From contig CAZPRY010000017.1 of assembly GCA_964589175.1 (NCBI GenBank), forward strand, positions 10,264 through 74,263: DNA of 64,000 bases, given 5' to 3'. Position 1 is the stretch's first letter; the number at the start of each line of letters is the position of its first letter. Below, piece after piece: positions 59,892-64,000 of this stretch. The notes beneath the pieces were generated by a model that searched no databases, was not told where the DNA came from, and worked only from the letters and a program-made list of their open reading frames with translations. This stretch comes from CAZPRY01 sp964589175 (lineage in GTDB: Bacteria; Fidelibacterota; UBA2242). The translations under genes were made by a program, and so were the position numbers.

Positions 59892-60126
59892 CGATATTCA
59901 TCAGGTGAACGGATTGTGGAACGGGTAATTCGTACACAATGCCGTAAAATATTTATACATATTTCGAATGACTCTCGTTTTTGTCGTGCTGATTATTCTG
60001 AACTTAACGGATGGTATGTCTTTTGAAAACTTCTGCCGGATACGGGCAGACAGTTTGGGGGCGTTGAGAATATTGCCGGATGGACGTCTGCACGGGACTT
60101 TATAAAATACGTTGGAGGCAGCGAAT
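59892..60126. other. Intergenic region before the erythromycin-esterase-like gene
   Basis: About 235 bp with no good ribosome-binding-site-supported gene. A 45-codon frame at 59968-60105 has a hydrophobic start but lacks a ribosome binding site. GGAGGCAG before 60127 is the ribosome binding site of the next gene. Confidence 0.45.
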
Positions 60127-61482
60127 ATGAAGGCCAGTCATTTCCTTGCGCGCATTTTGGTGATCATTTGCATCCTGGTGCTGATTGGCTGTTCCAGGAA
60201 ACCGACCCGGTTTGACGATCTGGTTATCGTCTTATCCGGCGATGAAAAAGTCGTTCTGGCTGATCTGGATAAAGTGATTATGCGGGTTAGCGAGGCTCCA
60301 CTCGAAATGGGAGACAGCGAATTAGCCTCACTGGATTTTTTGGCGGGCGCCAGGATCGTCGGAATGGGAGAAGCCTGCTATGGCAGCCGGAGTTTCTTCG
60401 AGATGAGACAACGGATTTTCAGGTATATGGTAGAGCAATACGGCTGCAGGGCTATGGGAGTTGAGGCGAACCTGGCGGAAACCGCCGATCTGGATCGCTA
60501 CATCACCACAGGCGCAGGAGATGTCAGTGAATTGATCAAGGCCAAGACGACATCATGGGCCTGGCGAACCGAAGAGCTGCGCGATTTGTTGGAGTGGATG
60601 AAAAACTACAATAGCGGTAAATCCCAAAGTGAGATGATCCATTATCTGGGAATCGATTGCCGTTCCTGGGTGAATTCGGCAGAGTGGCTGCGGGTGTATC
60701 TGGAACAGGCGGCACCGCAATACCTCGGGCAGGTAAGTTCCACCCTGGACGCTCTGGATACGCTCGACTATGAGGAGGTTTTACTGCTATCGGCAATCGG
60801 GAAAGACCAGATATCGGGAAGCCTTGCGAATGTCCTGAGCGGCCTGGAACTGCGCGAAACGGATATGGTTGCCAACAGTACACAGTTCGAGTTCGAGCTT
60901 GCCCGGCAGCTGGTTGTGACGGCTATCCAGGCCCTCGACGTCGCCTTTTATGAAGGCAGTGAAGGGACCGGCCGTCAGTACCGTTCGCAGAGTATGGCCG
61001 ACAACGCTGTATGGTTGACTGATCTGATGGGCGGGGGCGCCGGCATAACGCTTTGGGTGCATAACAGCAATGTCTCTGATAATACCGGGGGCGGCCGTAC
61101 GATGGGAAATTATCTGAAAACAAGGCTTGGGGATCAATATAAGATTGTCGGAATGAGTTTCTCCAATGGTTGTTTCATCGCCCGCGACGGCAACGGCACG
61201 AATTTTCCAATCCGGTCGCACTGCATCGACGCCAATCCGGCCATATCAACGACGAATATCCTCTTTCATAATGCGAAATATGAAAACTTCATGCTGCTCC
61301 TTCAGGGCCTGGAGTCGGAATCGAAGCTGGGGCAATGGATGCAGTCCGATCACCCGCTCTTGAGTATCGGTGAGTACTATTACGGGCAGCCGGACAGTTG
61401 TTACCGGGCTGCCCGTCTGGCGAAAGAGTTTGATGCGATTATAAATATTGATGCCACACATGCCTCACAACTGTTAAATTAG
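60127..61482 (+). CDS. Erythromycin-esterase-like lipoprotein with altered active-site residues
   Basis: A 451-aa protein of the erythromycin esterase (Ere) fold, exported as a lipoprotein (lipobox LIGC after LVIICILVL). Where Ere enzymes have GE-x-T-H-G, here E82-A-C-Y85-G: the catalytic His is replaced by Tyr. The later HN-x-H motif is H312-N-S-N315, so its second His is Asn. Other landmarks (EANLAETADLDRYI, TTSWAWRTEELRDLLEWMKNYN, HYLGIDCR) are kept. The altered motifs argue against classical esterase activity. Own transcript, upstream of GH20. Confidence 0.75.
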   Translation: MKASHFLARILVIICILVLIGCSRKPTRFDDLVIVLSGDEKVVLADLDKVIMRVSEAPLEMGDSELASLDFLAGARIVGMGEACYGSRSFFEMRQRIFRYMVEQYGCRAMGVEANLAETADLDRYITTGAGDVSELIKAKTTSWAWRTEELRDLLEWMKNYNSGKSQSEMIHYLGIDCRSWVNSAEWLRVYLEQAAPQYLGQVSSTLDALDTLDYEEVLLLSAIGKDQISGSLANVLSGLELRETDMVANSTQFEFELARQLVVTAIQALDVAFYEGSEGTGRQYRSQSMADNAVWLTDLMGGGAGITLWVHNSNVSDNTGGGRTMGNYLKTRLGDQYKIVGMSFSNGCFIARDGNGTNFPIRSHCIDANPAISTTNILFHNAKYENFMLLLQGLESESKLGQWMQSDHPLLSIGEYYYGQPDSCYRAARLAKEFDAIINIDATHASQLLN

Positions 61483-61580
61483 AACCTGCCGGGTGATCGG
61501 GATTTTCCGCACAGCGCGTAAATCCTCTTTCGTTTGGTTATCACAGAGTAAGGACACACACGTGCGAGAAGGAGGCAAGA

Positions 61581-63626
61581 TTGAAACGTTCATTTCCGTT
61601 TACGTTCATTTTAACGCTGTTGATGGCAGGCTGCCTGCCGATGAAAATGATGGCGGGTGAAGCTCAATTGAATTGGATGCCGATTCCGGCTCAATTCGGG
61701 TTGACCGGCGCGAAATTCCGCCTGGCCGCGGATTTCAGGCTTTCCTATACCGGGTTCGGAGGGGATCGCCTGTGCCGGGCGGCGACACGGACGCTGCGCC
61801 GCTTGTCCGGGCGGACCGGCCTGTTTTTTCCGCAGGACTATATCACGGTTGCCGACCGGGACAAGACCGCCCCGTTCATCGTCGATGCGAAGCGGATTGG
61901 GGAGTTGGTCCTGAACGAGAACGAATCCTACGAGTTAACCATTACGGCAGCGGAGATCGTATTGAAGGCGGAAACGGACATCGGTGCTTTGCGTGGTTTC
62001 GAGACGCTGCTGCAATTGCTGAGCGTAGACGAGGAGGGGTATTACTTCCCGACGATTGAGATCCGCGACCAGCCCCGCTACGCCTGGCGCGGCCTGATGA
62101 TCGATGTCAGCCGCCACTTTCTGCCGGTGGAGGTGATTAAACGCAACCTGGACGGTATGGCTGCGGTGAAGTTGAACGTATTTCACTGGCACCTCGTAGA
62201 TGACCAGGGTTTCCGCATCGAATCCAAAACTTTTCCCGAACTGCATGAAATGGGATCGGACGGATTTTACTTCAGCCAGGCGCAGGTGCAGGAGATCATC
62301 GCCTACGCCGCTGAGCGTGGTATTCGTGTTATTCCCGAATTCGATATCCCTGCCCATGCTACCAGCTGGTTCGTCGGGCGCCCCGAGCTGGCCAGCGCGC
62401 CGGGACCTTATACGGTCGAACGTAATTGGGGCATTCTCAATCCGACCATGGATCCTACGAAAGAAAGCACATACGAGTTTCTGGATAAATTCCTGGGTGA
62501 AATGGCGGCGCTCTTTCCCGATGAATACCTGCATGTCGGGGGCGACGAGAATAAGGGTACGCAGTGGAATGAAAATCCGGATATTCAGAAATTCATGAAA
62601 GCCAATAACATCCCGGATAACCATACACTGCAGATGTACTTCAATCGCCGGGTTCTCGACATCCTGACCCGGCACGGCAAGAAGATGATCGGCTGGGATG
62701 AGATTTTTCATCCCGATTTGCCGAAGAACATTGTGGTGCATTCCTGGCGCGGGCATGAAGCGCTTGATCAGGCCGCGCAGCAGGGCTACATGGGAATTTT
62801 ATCGAACGGGTATTACATCGATCTGATCCAGCCGGCCGAGTTTCACTACCTGAATGATCCCATTCCGGCGGATTCGAAACTCAGCGATGAGCAAAAGAAG
62901 ATGATTTTAGGCGGCGAAGTGACGTCGTGGGCCGAGTTAATCACCCCCGAAACCGTCGACTCACGTATCTGGCCGCGCACGGCGGCTGTGGCGGAGCGCT
63001 TCTGGTCGCCGCAGAGCGTCCGCGATGTAGACGATATGTACCGGCGCCTGGAGACGGTTAGTTACCATCTCGAAGAACTGGACCTGACTCACCTCAAGAA
63101 TTACGATATGATGCTGCGCCGCCTGACGAACAACCAGGACATCGAAGCGCTCGGAACCTTGCTTTCCGTGGTGGAGCCGGTGAAAATCTACCAGCGCCAT
63201 TTTCAGGGCGTGAAGTATACGTCCTATTCACCGTATACGCGTTGCGTGGATGCGGCCCGGCCGGAATCGATGACAGCGCGGCGTTTCACGAAAATGCTGA
63301 ATGAGCTGGTCGAGACCGGCAACATGAACAACATTGCGGCGATCGGAGCCGATCTGCAACTATGGCGGGCCAATCACGCGAAACTTGTGAAGATCATCGC
63401 GCTTTCACCGATACTCGGGGAGATGGAAAGCCTATCGGCCGACCTGGCGGCGATTTCCGAGATTGGGCTGAAGGCGCTCGATTATGCCCAGAAAGGCAAG
63501 AAGGCGCCCGCCAAATGGGTGACAGAAAGCCTGGAAGCCTGCAAGAAGGCCAAAGCGCCCCGCGGTCAGACCGAGCTGCGAATCGTCGAGCCGATCGAGA
63601 AACTCTTGCAGTCGGTGAACAAATAA
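61581..63626 (+). CDS. Family GH20 beta-N-acetylhexosaminidase lipoprotein
   Basis: Removes terminal GlcNAc or GalNAc by substrate-assisted catalysis. The start is TTG 61581 behind GAAGGAGG; a lipoprotein signal ends LLMAGC. The N-terminal domain (~35-140) is GH20b-like, the catalytic TIM barrel begins at YAWRGLMIDVSRHF, with HWHLVDDQGFRIES, and the catalytic Asp-Glu pair in LHVGGDENKG. Later SWRGHEALDQAAQQGY and TPETVDSRIWPRTAAVAERFWS complete the barrel. The C-terminal part is helical. It could trim chitin, glycans or muropeptide sugars. Secure as GH20. Confidence 0.93.
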   Translation: MKRSFPFTFILTLLMAGCLPMKMMAGEAQLNWMPIPAQFGLTGAKFRLAADFRLSYTGFGGDRLCRAATRTLRRLSGRTGLFFPQDYITVADRDKTAPFIVDAKRIGELVLNENESYELTITAAEIVLKAETDIGALRGFETLLQLLSVDEEGYYFPTIEIRDQPRYAWRGLMIDVSRHFLPVEVIKRNLDGMAAVKLNVFHWHLVDDQGFRIESKTFPELHEMGSDGFYFSQAQVQEIIAYAAERGIRVIPEFDIPAHATSWFVGRPELASAPGPYTVERNWGILNPTMDPTKESTYEFLDKFLGEMAALFPDEYLHVGGDENKGTQWNENPDIQKFMKANNIPDNHTLQMYFNRRVLDILTRHGKKMIGWDEIFHPDLPKNIVVHSWRGHEALDQAAQQGYMGILSNGYYIDLIQPAEFHYLNDPIPADSKLSDEQKKMILGGEVTSWAELITPETVDSRIWPRTAAVAERFWSPQSVRDVDDMYRRLETVSYHLEELDLTHLKNYDMMLRRLTNNQDIEALGTLLSVVEPVKIYQRHFQGVKYTSYSPYTRCVDAARPESMTARRFTKMLNELVETGNMNNIAAIGADLQLWRANHAKLVKIIALSPILGEMESLSADLAAISEIGLKALDYAQKGKKAPAKWVTESLEACKKAKAPRGQTELRIVEPIEKLLQSVNK

Positions 63627-63651
63627 TTTAAGAGTTAGAATAGGTGGAAAG

Positions 63652-63909
63652 ATGAAAGATTTCATGATTATTGTGGTCAATAAACGCAAAAAAGAAGCCG
63701 TGACCGTGCAGAAGATTCTGACGGAATGGGGCTGTTTGATCAAGACCCGCCTGGGACTCCACGAAGGTGTTCTGGACGATTGTTCCGATATTGGTTCGAT
63801 TATCCTGGAACTGGTCGGTGATCGCGAGAAGCACACGGAAATGGAACGCAAACTGAATCTTCTGGCCGGGGTGACGGCCAAACTGGTGACTATCGAAATC
63901 AAGAAGTAG
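63652..63909 (+). CDS. TM1266-like small ACT-fold regulator (iron-only hydrogenase system type)
   Basis: An 85-aa protein with ferredoxin-like/ACT layout: IIVVNKRKKEAVTVQKILTEWG, IKTRLGLHEG, IILELVGDREKHTEMERKLNLLAGV, VTIEI. The layout matches the TM1266 family found beside [FeFe]-hydrogenase maturation genes, so such genes may lie beyond the right edge. The start follows AGGTGG. Assignment rests on pattern memory and needs a profile check. Confidence 0.62.
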   Translation: MKDFMIIVVNKRKKEAVTVQKILTEWGCLIKTRLGLHEGVLDDCSDIGSIILELVGDREKHTEMERKLNLLAGVTAKLVTIEIKK

Positions 63910-63946
63910 TACTCTTGCGCTAGACCCAGTCCGGAAAATAGCGATT

Positions 63947-64000
63947 GGGGCTGTCCCAGAAGCTATAATATTGAAGGGACATCATTAGCATCTTCTTTCA
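63947..64000. mobile_element. Possible IS1182-type insertion-sequence end at the window edge
   Basis: GGGGCTGTCCCAGAAG (63947-63962) resembles the start of IS1182-family terminal repeats (GGGGCTGTCCCAAAA type). The rest of the element would lie outside the window, so a transposase cannot be seen. Confidence 0.35.

Noticed and set aside
59968..60105. 45-codon frame with hydrophobic start
   Set aside because: No ribosome binding site and no conserved feature; kept only as a note.
1..64000. tRNA, rRNA or CRISPR arrays
   Set aside because: No T-loop GTTCGANTC in a cloverleaf context, no rRNA-like conserved stretches and no regularly spaced repeats were seen on either strand.

Overview
This window looks like chromosomal DNA from an uncultured, probably anaerobic or microaerophilic member of the Fibrobacterota-Chlorobiota-Bacteroidota (FCB) superphylum, near lineages such as KSB1, Calditrichota or Marinimicrobia. 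The evidence is a PorD-type (DUF4835) gene of the type IX secretion system, a secreted protein ending in a YPNPFN-type type IX sorting domain, a DUF2723 membrane protein, a type III glutamine synthetase, several Bacteroidota-type promoter candidates (TTTG-N19-21-TAnnTTTG), and rubredoxin/rubrerythrin defence. This is inferred from gene content only. No rRNA, tRNA or CRISPR array was found.

Layout. 1-6 kb: end of a GNAT-YoaP protein, an exported MsrB-MsrA fusion, and a NifA-like sigma-54 activator divergent from glnN (GSIII). 6-11 kb: four co-directional genes, three of them for exported hydrolases (CBM20-esterase, bleomycin-hydrolase-like peptidase, C69 dipeptidase) plus a GNAT. 10.9-12.1 kb: an AT-rich islet with a small-protein/GNAT pair resembling a toxin-antitoxin module, flanked by palindromes. 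12-16.7 kb: dihydrofolate reductase, a LolA-like lipoprotein with an MMPL/RND exporter, and an MBL-fold hydrolase, followed by a nest of three palindromic intergenic repeats. 17-21 kb: an envelope cluster on the minus strand (LPP20-domain protein, beta-barrel, large lipoprotein). 21.5-36.9 kb: porD, then a long minus-strand run (GT2, DUF2723, DUF1844, recG, DUF4139, valS, a cyclic-nucleotide-binding protein beside a K+ channel, a P-loop kinase-like protein, an organophosphate transporter).

37-41.7 kb: ferredoxin, NamZ-type muramidase, a degenerate trehalose-phosphatase-like protein, then a redox-defence block (AhpD-like protein divergent from a Fur/PerR regulator, Nfu, rubredoxin and a ferritin-like protein). 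41.9-46.4 kb: a seven-PAS protein without a kinase, translationally coupled to an M48 membrane protease and followed by a YjbR-like gene. 46.5-57.8 kb: a type IX secretion cargo protein, IorAB with unusual cluster ligands, a CAT-like protein, an NCS2 permease fused to an anti-sigma-type ATPase domain, a ClC channel, a glutathione peroxidase and small proteins. 58-64 kb: a barrel/TPR/small membrane protein cluster, a degenerate erythromycin-esterase-like lipoprotein, a GH20 hexosaminidase, a TM1266-like hydrogenase-system regulator, and a possible insertion-sequence end at the window edge.

The most notable signals are: two genes that appear to start at AUU behind good ribosome binding sites; IorA with His and Asp replacing a cysteine in its two cluster motifs; the permease-ATPase fusion; the PAS/double-CxxC/M48 unit; three enzyme-fold proteins with altered catalytic residues; and an orphan intrinsic terminator upstream of the dihydrofolate reductase gene.
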